Assembly (NCBI GenBank): GCA_025435555.1
Contig: JAIWWG010000171.1
Coordinates: forward strand, 1 to 31,046
Origin: Chytriomyces cf. hyalinus JEL632
Taxonomy: Eukaryota > Chytridiomycota > Chytridiomycetes > Chytridiales > Chytriomycetaceae
Length of the DNA stretch: 31,046 bases
Reading direction: 5' to 3'
The notes under the pieces are model-generated. The model had not been told where the DNA came from and did no database searches. It was given only the letters and a program-made list of their open reading frames with translations. The translations under genes and the position numbers were made by a program. This document shows positions 1 to 8,716 of the stretch, one piece after another; within the stretch, counting starts at the first letter, position 1, and each line of letters begins with the position of its first letter.

Positions 1-54
1 ATCACAGCAATCCATCAATCCCATCCCATCCTATATCAACAATTGCACAAGTGT

Positions 55-2772
55 TTACAACTGACTGCGCACCAACAGTGGCTTCACTTCGCTCTCAAAG
101 TACGGTGTTTTAAAGCAATCTGGCGCGTTCGACACAATTTTGAAATACTCGCGGTAAATGTCTCCATCGTATCGACCAATCGGCGCTTTCAGAATAAAGT
201 CCGGGAAGCCAAACGCTATTTCCAATATAAACCATTAAAGCGCTCTCAATGCAAATGAATCAAAATCAGTTTACCATCCGTCAAGCCAATTACATTGGCG
301 CGAAGCTCTTTAGCTGACTGATATACTGTACGTCTCAGGCTTTGAGACTGTTCACGAGTCATGCATCCTTCTTCCAACACTGAGTCCATGACTTCGCGGC
401 GGATAAGATCTCCGGCAAAAAGCAGGCCACATTGAGTCAACACGGGCAAAATGCGCTGCGAATCGGCCGAAGTCGAGTTTTTCAAGTCCTCCAATTCTTC
501 CAAGTATAGTTCGAAAATGTACTGGTAAACAAACAATGCGCTGGACATGGCAGTGAGTGCGCGTTGTTTTTGAAAGTTAGCAAAAAATCTACATACCCGA
601 GCCGCATCATCTCGCTTTGAAACAAATTCCAAACATCCGTATCCGGGCTCTTTTTCTTTTCTTGCGCAAACTGAGAAATCAAGTCCGCAGCCTTCTTGAC
701 AACAAGGTACGCAAACAAGTTGACGTAGTTTTTAAGATCTGAGTAAGCGCCTGGTGTGTTTGGGAACTTGAATCCAGAGCGCAAAATCTGCGGAGCATTG
801 TTGATAAATTTGGCTGATCCGAAGCAATTCGCGTCTTGTCCGTTGGATGACAGGACAGACTTGACGCAAGTGAAGACGTAGCGCTAAGCGAATGATGGGG
901 AGTATATGTGAGCACATCGAAAGGGTTGAGCCACAAGGTTGGACAACTTACAGAGAGCTGCTGGATGAGAGCAAAATTATCACCTCCTCCAGTCGTGAAA
1001 ACTCCCCAGTCGTCAATATGACCAGCAATTGCATTGTACGAACTGTAAGCATGGCCTCCACAGGCTCTCCGGCAGGTTTCAAACGCATGGCTTCCCCACC
1101 AAGTTCCGACTGCTTTAAGACCAGCACTAAAGAAGACGCCAATAAGAAAAATGTCATATCTCAAGTCATTATTTGCACACAGAACACACCTGATACAGTG
1201 AATATCGGGCAACTCTTTCAAATACGTGTCCGGGTCTTCGGCCGCAGCAATTTGCAAACGATTCCATCTGGCTTCCATGCGCTTTTCGGTATTCATGTAG
1301 ACGTAAATACCCGCAACCAATGGAAGCATGTTGACAGTTTGCGCTTGAAAGTCAATAATTTGAGGGTTTCCAGGCCCTTGGCGACGTGTGACGCCATAAC
1401 GACAGGCGATTGTAACAGACTGCGCGACCAAAATCTTGATTCCCGTGAGCGAACTGATGCGCTCTGGAATAAGCGTCGCGTACCTTTTGCAGTTTGACCA
1501 GTTGAATATTGAAAAAGAAAACCAGAATTTTCGAAAATCGACTTACATGACGGCGGGATGCGGAGGTGGCGACACGTTTCCTTCCTCGTCAACTTGCATC
1601 CACTTCATAAGCATATTGTTTAAAGGCACTCGAACGCCAGTAAGCTGAATCCACCCATTATCGAGCCCATTTCTTCCAGCTTTCGCGCCAACGTCACCAC
1701 AAACAACTCCCGGAAGGAGTCTGCCATCTTCGATACTTCTCAACTGCACAATAAACCATGCAAGTCCGTATGAAGTTCCTTTAATGCTCGTCTGTGAGAC
1801 CATGACGGCATGGGTTGCACTGCCGCCGGCACCGCCAATCCACCATTTCGTGCTCGTGATGGTCGGACTGGTGATGGACCATTCGCGCGTTTCAGGAACA
1901 TATGTTGCTGTCGTTTCAAGATCTTGCAAGGAAGACGAGTGACCCAGTTCTGTCATTGCGAAGCATCCGTTGACGCGAGGATCCAAGTCGGGAGGAAGAA
2001 AGTAGGCAATTTGTTCTGGGGTGCCAAACAGATTGATGGAAGCGACATAGAGGGCATCGTGCACGTATAGCTTCATGCCGAGGGACTCTGACAGTTCGCT
2101 GTGTGTGATGAGTAATCTCGATGAGTAATTCAAAATAATCGCGTGAGGAAAGCACTTAAAATACAAAATGTAAACGTTCCGACCAGTCAACGAAGATGTG
2201 ACCAAAAACATCAACTCAAACAAACAAAAACAAACCACGCCGCGACCAAAAGCGCGTCCCTCGAAAGCGCGTCTTTTGCATGTCTGCATAGGTGCCTGAC
2301 TCGCTGCACTTGCGCGTTTGTCTTTTCGCGCAGCTGCTTCCGCGCCAAGTCGAACGGCGACGCGTCTGCGCTGAACGCAATTGCAGAGTCACGCGCGATG
2401 AGAGAATGAGCCGCTTTCTGTTTTTGCCGTTGTTGTTTGACGAATAGAAAAAGTGAGTTAGCGACTGGCGGGATTTGAGGTCCGTCTACGGATTTAATGT
2501 AAGCAGACAGATGAATGCGCAAATAGATGCATAGATATAGAGGTAGATAGATATATAGACAGCTGGAGATGCGGCATAAGGGAGGGAGAGAGGGGGAGAC
2601 AGACAGAAATGCCTGAAGGACAACTACATACCCGCGCTTCGTGCCTCTCACGGCCGCGGTCCACGTACACTGCAAGCACACCAATCGGGAAGGATGTCGC
2701 TGCACGTTCGGAGGCAATGTCGGCCATGCTTCGCTGCGTCAGTGCATCCACTGTGTTCTTGTCACCACCCAT
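55..2772 (-). CDS. Peroxisomal acyl-CoA oxidase, eight exons
   Basis: Predicted 685 aa. Exons: 2772-2632, 2417-2236, 2098-1547, 1483-1190, 1126-952, 883-597, 540-275, 215-55; all joins keep phase. Acyl-CoA oxidases are FAD flavoproteins that convert acyl-CoA to trans-2-enoyl-CoA and make H2O2. The FAD/acyl-binding core is clear: AMTELGHSSSLQDLETTATY (about residues 156-174), TSTKWWIGG, then RYGVTRRQ, ACGGHAYS (about 411-418) and, near the end, GRYDGDIY. The C-terminal SQL is a PTS1-like tripeptide. The usual T-(W/F/Y)-E-G-D/E-N motif reads TGGGDN (435-440), so the catalytic Glu appears replaced by Gly. Exon 2 is the least conserved, and its boundaries are the least certain. The ATG lies close to the neighbouring gene's poly(A) signal, so the promoter must overlap that gene's 3' end. 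Confidence 0.93.
2500..2600. repeat. Purine-rich GATA/GGGA simple-sequence tract in oxidase intron 1
   Basis: On the plus strand this stretch is a run of imperfect tagata/gatag units followed by ggga/gaga repeats. It lies wholly inside the 214-nt first intron of the oxidase gene (2631-2418), which explains that intron's unusual length. No coding role is visible. Confidence 0.6.
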
Positions 2773-2797
2773 TTTTTTTTCAGAATGATTTTCAAAG

Positions 2798-2803
2798 TTT
2801 ATT
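2798..2803 (-). terminator. AATAAA poly(A) signal of the 2831-3466 gene
   Basis: A canonical AATAAA on the minus strand, 28 nt after the stop codon of the secreted-protein gene and only 26 nt before the ATG of the acyl-CoA oxidase. The two transcription units are therefore packed end to start. Confidence 0.55.
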
Positions 2804-2830
2804 CCGAAGTACGAATTTTGAATTTGAGGA

Positions 2831-3466
2831 TCACGGCTCGATAATCACAATAGTTTGAGGTGTTTCGGTACAAGTCGTGGTTGATACGATTGAAGTGGGA
2901 GCGAATGCGCTGCGTGTTTCTGTCTGCGTTGGCGAGTCATATACCACAACAGTCACGATGCTGAGGCTGCATGTGGTGGTCGTGCTTTCCGCTAATGGCT
3001 GTGAGGGAGCAGGGCTTAATTAAATATCTCATTTCGGTTGCTTGCTACTAACTGGCGCCGTTGTCTCGGGCGGGTCGTACACAATCACAGTCAGCGGCGT
3101 GTCAGTGCACGTGGAAGTTGTAGTCAGCGAAGGAGTCTGAAAAGCAGAACACAAATGATTTTAACACCAATTTTGCAATGGTTTTTTAAAACAGAGTGGC
3201 GGCACAATTACTGGCGACGTAACGGGTGGATCGTAAATGATGACGACTGTAGGGCTTTCGGTGCATGACGAGGTTGAAGTGGAACTTTGGGTTGCAGTGA
3301 CTGTCTGTTTCGCAGTGACTGTCAGGCTCGCTTGAGAAGTTGCCGTGTTGGTCTCCGTCGCCGTTGCTGTTGCCGTGACAGTGTTCGCAACAGGAAACGC
3401 GTCAATGACACGAGCAATGCCAACGAGAGCGGACAACAGCCTCGTGGAAGGTTTCAGTAGTCGCAT
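2831..3466 (-). CDS. Small secreted Thr/Ser-rich protein with four Cys/YDPP modules
   Basis: Predicted 168 aa. Exons 3466-3212, 3136-3053, 2998-2831; every intron is phase 0. A hydrophobic N-terminal segment (LLSALVGIARVIDA) acts as signal peptide, and the mature chain begins AFPVANT, followed by a Thr/Ala/Ser-rich stretch. Four copies of a module follow: Ser/Thr run, Cys, about three residues, Pro-x-Thr, then a beta-like run ending Tyr/Ile-Asp/Glu-x-Pro. Examples are TESPTVVIIYDPPVTSP, TDTPLTVIVYDPPETTAP, SLSIVTVVVYDSP and TETPQTIVIIEP. Exon 2 encodes exactly one module. The signal peptide, AFP-x-x-N motif and modules are shared with the next gene and partly with the lectin gene beyond it. 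The role is unknown; a secreted or wall-associated O-glycosylated protein is the simplest reading. Confidence 0.8.
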
Positions 3467-3730
3467 TGCGGTGTTTTCAGTTTCGGAAGAATCGGCAGCA
3501 GTGCAATCGCTGTGTTTTCCGACAGTTTCCGGCGCGAGTTTGTTTTTGTTATATCAAAACAAAAAACATAACCAAATGCAAAGCAATCTACAATTTTAAT
3601 TCGTAAGCGCGCCGTCTTATCACCGACGAACCCGAAGAAACATAATCATCAGAATACGCAGATAAAAAACACGCTAATTTCAACCAGAATCGGTGAAAAA
3701 AATAAAAACTAAAAATATATCAAATGCGCA

Positions 3731-4236
3731 TCAGACTATTCCAGCCATTGGATCGTTCGTCGAAGTCGGTGCTGCACCCGTGTTATAAATGGTTTTGATG
3801 ACGGGTGATTTGCCTGCTGCTTCGATAATAAGAATGGTTGGCACGAGCGTCTCACAGCTCGTTGTGGTCCTCGCTGAGAAGGTCTGTTGCGGAAGAAAAA
3901 AGGGTCGAAAATCAGGCAAGAACGCGTTTCAATAACAAAACTTCAATTCAAAAACGCACAGTGGTTGCGGTTGTCGTGAGAGGATGGTTGATGGTTGATA
4001 TGTATCGCGTGCTTGATCCAACAACGTCAATGATGATCGTTCGCACGGCTGGCGGACAAGTCGTTGTAGTTGCTGGTACTGCTGCGCGGCGAATGAGGTT
4101 TGCATTCGAGACTGGGAAAGCGTCTGCGGTTGCAACGAAGAGAGAGAGCAGGATGCATACGACCGAGACCCTCTATTTTTGGTGTCAAATTGGCATGCTG
4201 GATACAGTGCCGCGTCCAGTTGAACGAACTCACCAT
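3731..4236 (-). CDS. Small secreted protein, paralogue of the 2831-3466 product
   Basis: Predicted 122 aa. Exons: 4236-4234 (only the ATG), 4172-3960, 3883-3731; both introns are phase 0. The donor immediately after ATG is GTGAGT and the 61-nt intron ends at TAG. Exon 2 opens with a strong signal peptide, RVSVVCILLSLFVATADA, then AFPVSNANLIRRAAV. The Arg-Arg looks like a Kex2-type cleavage site. Two Cys modules follow, TTTTCPPAVRTIIID and TTTSCETLVPTILIIE. No ATG lies in frame in exon 2 upstream of the signal peptide, because a TAG closes that frame, so the ATG-only first exon is the reading that gives a complete protein. The function is not recognised. Confidence 0.72.
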
Positions 4237-4515
4237 ACTGAATACAGTGATCGAGCGTGTTGTTGTTGTTGGGTTTTTTCGGGTAAATATAATAATTCAA
4301 ACTCCGACTCAATTCAAGACAAGCAATTTATTCAAAAAATAAAGGATGAAACACACACAAAAGTCTACCAACAAACACATTGCAAAAAATGAAATATTTA
4401 AAAAGGGTCCCTGCACACTATGTCCAAAGGATTTTAGCCTTATTCAGAAACAATAAATGTCAGAAAAATCTCAAAAATGTCCGAAAACGCGATGTCCGAC
4501 AACGGGAATTCAGCC

Positions 4516-7500
4516 TCAGAACGCCTCCGCCCACTTCTGGTTCCACCCGCCATTGTATCCCCACAGCCCAATCGTGTTTCCATTTTCCGTGACGAGGTTG
4601 TAATTGTCCATCACAAGCTTCGGCTTGCCAATCGGAGCAAACGAGGTTCCAGCAACGGCCCATTGAATGGCATTTCTGCTGTCGCAGTCCAAAAGAAGCA
4701 GCGCGTTTCCTTGGCTGATACTGTTGGCGCCAATGCACATGCTTGGGTCGGCTTGGATGTGGAGCCTGTTTACGCAGTCAAATGCAAACAGCGATGTTGG
4801 CAGCGTGCTGTATTGCCACAACACAATCTTGGTGCCTGCTAGAGTAGAGTTGCCCTTTGCTGCACCGATAAGGCGTCTCTGGTCGACTTGCAGTGGAGCG
4901 TAGCTGCCAATTGGACAGTATGTGGGAATGGCCACGGGTCCAGCAGTGGTAGTAGTTGTCGTAGTGCTAGATGTGGAAGTGGACGTTGAGGTGGTCCGCG
5001 CCGTAGTTTTAGTCGATGTAGTGGTGGTAGCGACTGGGCGAACGGTCCAAATCTGGTTAAATCCAGGGTTACAATTCCACAGCCCAATCGTATTCCCGTT
5101 ATTCAACTTCAAGTTAAAGTCGTCCAAGCAAAGTCCCGTGTTTCCATTGGGGTAGTAATGCCCCTTTCCATCGGTAGTCCAAGTCAAAGTGCTGATACTT
5201 GCGCATGAGTCCAAGTAAATAACTTGTCCCGCAGAGGCCCGGTTCGCGGCAATACATAAGCTTGAGTTTCCCTTGATGTGGAGACGGTTCCTGCAGTCGA
5301 AGGCAAACATGGAGCTGTCCCATTCGTTGTACTCCCACAAGACAATGCGGACTCCCATAGCAACTCCCGCTGCTGCATTCGCAACAACAGGTCTTCCATC
5401 CAGTTGCAGGGGTCCGTATGGTCCGATAGGGCAGGCATCTTCTGTAGTCGTGGTGATTGCAGCCTATAAATAGTTATTGATCAGTTGTGAAGGATGAGAT
5501 TCATTCTTTACAAAGTCTTACCAATGTGGCTGTAGTGACGACGGCAATTGTGCTTGTAAATGTGCTCGTGGATGTGGAAGTGGACGTGCTGGTTGAAGTT
5601 GATGTCTTGGTGCTGGTGGATGTGCTGGTTGATGTGGATGTCTTGGTGCTTGTTGATGTGGAAGTGGAGATGGATGTGGTCGATGTCTTTGTGGAGGTAG
5701 ACGTAGACGTAGATGTAGATGTGGATGTAGATGAGGTTGTAGACGTCGAAGTGCTCGTTGTGCTTGTCGAAGTCGAAGTCGAAGTCGAAGTCGTAAGTGT
5801 GGAAGTGCTCGTTGATGTGGTTTCAGTGGAAGTGGAAGTGGAAGTTGTTCCAGTCGTTGTTGTTCCAGAGGTGGTACTGGTCGATGTTGTTTCTGTCGTA
5901 GTTGTTTCGGTACTAGTGGAAGTTGTGCCAGTGGTCGTTGTTTGCGTGCTAGTTGATGTGGAAGTGGTTGGCGTGGTTGTTGTTTCAGTGGACGTGCTTG
6001 TGGAAGTCGTCTCGGATGTGGTGGAAGTGGAAGTGGTTGGTGTAGTCGTTGTTTCAGTGGTAGTACTTGTAGTATCAGTGGTAGTTGTCGCAGTGGTTGT
6101 AGAGGTACTTGTTGTCGCCGTTGTGGCCGTTTCCGTTGAAGTAGTGGTACTGTCAGTTGAAGAAGTAGCTGTGGTAGTTGTGTCTGTCGCCGTTGAAGTA
6201 GTGTCCGTGCTGGCTGTTTCGGTCGAAGTAGAGGTACTTGTGGTTCCAGTTGTTGTAGTTTCGGTAGAAGTTGAGGTACTTGCAGTGGTTTCAGTTTCCG
6301 AAGACGTGGAAGTGGAAGTTGTCGCTGTAGTTGTAGTTTCTGTGCTCGTGGAAGTAGTTCCAGTGCTTGTAGTTTCAGTTGAAGTAGAGGTGCTAGTCGT
6401 TCCTGTGGAAGTGGTTTCTGTGGAGGTGGATGTAGTTGCAGTGGCCTCGGTTTCAGTTGAAGTAGACGTGCTTGTGGTTTCAGTCGAGGTCGTTTCTGTG
6501 GAAGTTGTGGTAGTTCCAGTGGTTTCAGTTTCTGTCGTGCTCGTCGTTGGTGTAGTAGTGGTTTCTGTAGAGGTGGATGTAGTTCCAGTAGTTTCAGTTT
6601 GAGTCGTGGTGGTTTCTGTGGAAGTCGATGTGGTTCCAGTGCTGGTTGTTTCTGTAGTTGTGGAAGTGCTGACAGTTGCGGTTATTGTGGTTTCTGTGGT
6701 GGTGGACGTGGTGTCTGTTGTGGTAGTGGCAGTCGATGTGCTTGTCGACGTCGTTGCAGTGGTAGTGGTTTCAGTTGATGTCGAAGTTGTTCCAGTGTTT
6801 GTTGTTTCAGTCGTGGTGCTGGTCGAGGTTGTAGGGGTGGTTACTGTTTCAGTTGTGGTGGAGGTAGTTCCGGTTGAAGTGGTTTCAGTGGAAGTGGTTG
6901 TTGAAACTGTCGCAGTGGTGGTTGTTTCAGTTGTTGTGCTGGTCGAAGTCGTTGACATGCCTCCATTTTCCGTTGAAGTGGGTGCGACTACTTCAGTTGT
7001 GGTTGTGGTTGACGTAGTACCAGTTGTAGTGGTTTCAGTTGATGTCGAAGTTGTTCCAGTGCTTGTTGTTTCAGTCGTGGTGCTGGTCGAGGTTGTTGGG
7101 GTGGTTACTGTTTCAGTTGTGGTGGAGGTAGTTCCGGTTGAAGTGGTTTCAGTGGAAGTGGTTGTCGAAACTGTCGCAGTGGTGGTTGTTTCGGTGGTCG
7201 TGCTCGTGCCAGTTGTTGTGCTGGTTGAGGTTGTTGGGATCGTCGCTGTTTCAGATGTTGTCGAAGTAGTTCCGGTTGAAGTGGTTTCAGTGGAAGTAGT
7301 TGTAGAAACAGTCGCAGTGGTGGTTGTTTCAGTTGTTGTGCTGGTCGTTTCAGTTGAAGTTGTGGCAGTTGTTGTGCTGGTTGACGTTGTGGGCACGCCT
7401 CCATTTTCCGTTGAAGTGGGTGCGATTTCTGTGGTTGCAGTGGTTGAAGTTGTGCCAGTAGTCGTGGTTTCCGTTGATGTGGAAGTTGTCGCAGTGCTTG

Positions 7501-8302
7501 TTGTTTGCGAAGTGGTTGATGTGCTAGTTGTCGCGGTTGTCTCAGTCGACGTGCTTGTGGACGTTGTAGCTGTGCTAGTAGTTTCGGTGGTTGTCGAAGT
7601 CGTAGCAGTAGTGGTTGTGAGGGTTGTGGTTGTGGTTGAAGTCGTTCCTGGCGCCGGGGCTTCGGTCGACGTTGGAACTTCAGAAGATGATTCAGAAGTT
7701 GCCGAGGAAGATTCTGGAGTTGTAGTAGTCGTTGAAGAGGTAGATGTTGAAGTCGTTTCTGTAGTAGTCGTGCCCGTAGAAGTTGTAGTTGTTGGTGTTG
7801 GTGTTGTTTGAGTTTCAGTTGTGCCAGTTGTCGTTGTCGTTTCAGTTGTTCCAGTGCTGGTGCTCGTGGATGTGGTTCCAGTTGTAGTCGTTTCTGAGGT
7901 AGTGCTTGTAGTGCTGGTTGGAGTCGTTCCAGTTGTGGTGCTGGTGGACGTAGTTGCAGTGCTGGTTGTTTCAGTGGACGTGGATGTGGTCGATGTGGAT
8001 GAAGTGCCTGTTGTCACTGTGGTTGTTGTTTCTGTAGAAGTGGAAGTTGTCAAAGTAGAGGTCGTGGTTGTTGTGTTTGTGTCACGCGACTGGTGCACAA
8101 GGAATGTGACGAGATACGGCACGTGCGTTGTTGTTGTGGCGTTGACATCAACGGCCTGCCGACGCGCGACTTTGAAGTCGTTTGCGATTGGGAATGCGCT
8201 CGTGATTGGAATAAAGAAAGACGCGAGGAGGAGTGCGACAAGTCCCCAAACGGAAGACTTTGGCGAGTGCTGAACAAGTGCGGGAGTGAGCACTGGCTGC
8301 AT
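4516..8302 (-). CDS. Secreted mucin-like protein with two C-terminal ricin-B-type lectin domains
   Basis: Predicted 1242 aa. Exons 8302-5522 and 5463-4516, joined by a 58-nt phase-0 intron (GTAAGA..TATAG). A hydrophobic segment, SVWGLVALLLASFFIPITSA, is followed by AFPIANDFKVARRQAV, the same mature start and dibasic site as the two neighbours. Residues from about 60 to 925 are almost only Thr and Ser with scattered Glu, Gly, Ala and Pro, typical of an O-glycosylated stalk. Exon 2 encodes two beta-trefoil domains (about 938-1070 and 1112-1242). Each starts CPIG-x-Y-x-PLQ, has a central FAFDC-x-NRLHI, and ends with a QxW-type motif (FNQIW, WNQKW). They are separated by a second Thr-rich linker. 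Only the sugar-binding fold is present; no RNA N-glycosidase (A-chain) domain is seen. There is no C-terminal GPI-like tail. A cell-surface adhesin or glycan-binding role is inferred. The TTG codon before ATG 8302 is not needed as a start. Confidence 0.9.
5540..8080. repeat. Thr/Ser-codon repeat tract with a higher-order repeat
   Basis: This is the stalk-coding part of the lectin gene. Short units of Thr-Ser-Thr-x-Thr-Thr type are reiterated throughout. A longer near-identical copy pair is visible at about 6790-6960 and 7050-7200, and a more diverged third copy at about 7225-7345. The marker PTSTENGG occurs near 6970 and 7400. Such tracts expand and contract by unequal exchange, so copy number probably differs between strains. 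Confidence 0.85.
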
Positions 8303-8705
8303 CAACGAGAATCAACAAAAGAGACGGGTACTAACCATGTTCTTTGTTCAAATCAGTTATTCGACGCTTGCTGTGTGAGGTGTCGTTTGCTTAGAATCTG
8401 GAAAGGGAAGCCGCGTCAGCACATGCAGATCATAACTCATTGCATTCATTCGTAAGCGTGAAAGCGGTGCCCGAACCTGACTGCTGAGATGAGTTGATGA
8501 GTATCGCGGGTGTTGAAAGTTTTCGTTTCTCGGTCAATTTTTTTTTAGTTCTTGTTTTGACACCATTACCTTTTTGTTTACCGTCGGAGTTGAAATTTCG
8601 GACGATAAAAAAAATAGTCAAGCGACAAAAACGCGCAGCTTCCAATTCAGAATGCAGCGATTCAAAAGAGCATACGCAATTATTCCTTTATTATTCAGTC
8701 ATTTG
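8303..8705 (-). promoter_or_regulatory. Upstream region of the lectin gene
   Basis: About 400 nt between the helicase 3' end and the lectin ATG, with no convincing gene. An alternative start exists: ATG 8338-8336 is followed directly by GTTAGT, with an acceptor at 8297, which would make an ATG-only first exon in frame as in the 3731-4236 gene. The intron would be only 39 nt, so this is less likely. No TATA box is obvious. Confidence 0.3.
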
Positions 8706-8715
8706 TTTATTTATT
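8706..8715 (-). terminator. Tandem AATAAA poly(A) signals of the helicase gene
   Basis: Two overlapping AATAAA hexamers on the minus strand begin 2 nt after the helicase stop codon. Their position supports the seven-exon model ending at 8717 rather than the in-frame stop at 8835. Confidence 0.6.
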
Positions 8716-8716
8716 C

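Noticed and set aside
4516-5463. Possible ricin-like toxin
   Set aside because: Only B-chain-type lectin (beta-trefoil) domains are present; no ribosome-inactivating catalytic domain is visible.
5487-8273. Long plus-strand open frames encoding Val/Glu/Ser/Asp-rich chains
   Set aside because: They are the exact antisense of the Thr/Ser repeat codons of the lectin gene; the complement of ACN/TCN repeats cannot easily contain stops. The minus strand has the signal peptide, intron and lectin domains.
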